DNA of 6,272 bases from NCBI GenBank assembly GCA_031255655.1, contig JAIRSB010000168.1:1-6272 (forward strand). Reading direction: 5' to 3'. Positions 5,935-6,272 of this stretch are shown one piece after another. Both the position numbers and the translations under genes were made by a program. Under the pieces are notes generated by a model. The model did no database searches. It saw only the letters and a program-made list of their open reading frames with translations, and was not told the DNA's origin. How positions within the stretch are numbered: the first letter of the stretch is position 1; every line of letters starts with the position of its first letter. The DNA comes from Spirochaetaceae bacterium (GTDB taxonomy: Bacteria; Spirochaetota; Spirochaetia; Treponematales; Breznakiellaceae).

Positions 5935-6174
5935 ATTTTTAACATTATCGGAATTTCAAGCATCTTTCTTTAGTAAAATTTTTATCAGCACGGGAAATAA
6001 AACGAAACGGCATTTACAACGTATTTTCGCGATATGGCAGCAACATGAGGGTATGGCGCTTCAAGCAGACATTTTACCCGCGTCCAAACTTTTAGATTTT
6101 TTTGTTATAGAAAAGTATTATTTTCGGGCGATGTTTAGACCCCGCGCAACGCAAAATTACGCGGGAAGTGAAGC
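5935..6174. other. AT-rich intergenic spacer upstream of the lipoprotein gene
   Basis: No convincing coding region was found on either strand in these 240 bases. The longest minus-strand ATG frame here is about 22 codons (MPFRFISRADKNF and so on, ending near 5944) and has no Shine-Dalgarno sequence. The spacer should contain the lipoprotein operon promoter. The best -10-like box on the minus strand is GATAAT (5949-5944), but it has no good -35 partner and would leave a very short leader, so I do not call it. CCCGCG (6141-6146) and CGCGGG (6160-6165) can pair across a 13-base loop just past the upstream gene's stop. No U-run follows on the minus strand. Confidence 0.55.
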
Positions 6175-6272
6175 TCATTCTGAAAGTATGCGTAATATAT
6201 CTTCTGGACTATCCGCCCGCAACATCTCCGCCCGTTTTTCTTGACTCTTAAAAAGCAGGCTGATTTCAGCTA
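6175..6272 (-). CDS. C-terminal fragment of a protein, possibly a PTS EIIA (PtsN/fructose-type) domain
   Basis: On the minus strand a frame is open from the window edge to TGA at 6177-6175. It gives 31 residues: AEISLLFKSQEKR, then AEMLRADSPEDILRILSE. The amphipathic helix, followed by a leucine, an Ala-Asp-Ser-Pro-Glu-Asp turn and a final helix, resembles the C-terminal end of type-2 EIIA domains, where a line such as LLRDxxxRERLLxAxSPEEIL is usual. The active-site histidine and all other diagnostic parts lie beyond the window, so the identification is tentative. That it is the 3' end of a real gene is more secure, because the sequence is protein-like, in the same orientation as the following operon, and changes sharply to non-coding AT-rich sequence after the stop. 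Confidence 0.5.
   Translation of the reverse strand, partial: AEISLLFKSQEKRAEMLRADSPEDILRILSE

Noticed and set aside
5944..5949. GATAAT as the -10 box of the lipoprotein operon
   Set aside because: There is no acceptable -35 box at 16-18 bp, and the resulting leader would be only a few bases before the ribosome site.
6141..6165. CCCGCG/CGCGGG hairpin as the terminator of the right-edge gene
   Set aside because: It has a 6-bp stem with a 13-base loop and no following U-run on the minus strand. It is mentioned in the spacer entry but not called.
6053..6244. 63-codon plus-strand open frame at the right edge
   Set aside because: It lies partly opposite the protein-like minus-strand fragment, has low-complexity composition with no motif, and has no ribosome site. 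It is best explained as a chance frame.

Overview
This 6.3 kb window is a piece of bacterial chromosome with ordinary gene density. It carries two convergent gene blocks that meet near position 3445. I think it most likely comes from a treponeme-like spirochaete, possibly a gut-associated one with an intermediate GC content. The reasons are a relaxed, spirochaete-style lipobox, a lipoprotein/LysM/J-domain cluster of envelope genes, and TTG starts on two genes. This is inference from gene style; no marker in the window settles the taxonomy.

Plus-strand block (1-3441). The window opens inside ilvC (class I ketol-acid reductoisomerase, roughly the last 70% of the protein). Eight bases after its stop lies a 115-bp imperfect palindrome with about 45-nt arms, which looks like a dispersed intergenic repeat or MITE-like element. 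Next come a 64-residue cysteine-rich protein of unknown function, a ten-helix DMT/EamA-type transporter and miaB, the radical-SAM tRNA methylthiotransferase. The transporter and miaB are 24 bases apart and may be co-transcribed.

Minus-strand block (6272-3454, read right to left). The right edge holds the last 31 codons of a gene whose C-terminus resembles a PTS EIIA (PtsN/fructose-type) domain. A roughly 240-bp AT-rich spacer follows. Then come a putative lipoprotein with TPR-like helices, a secreted TPR-like/LysM protein whose start overlaps the lipoprotein stop by 4 bp (ATGA), a strong 13-bp-arm hairpin, and a J-domain protein with a non-standard C-terminal region. The lipoprotein and LysM protein probably act together in the periplasm: one is membrane anchored, and the other is predicted to bind peptidoglycan. 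The J-domain protein would recruit a cytoplasmic Hsp70.

I see no CRISPR array, transposase, phage gene, tRNA or rRNA. Most of the window is conventional. The parts most worth a second look are the palindromic repeat after ilvC, the coupled lipoprotein/LysM pair with the unusual TTG start, the hairpin after the LysM gene, and the small cysteine protein.
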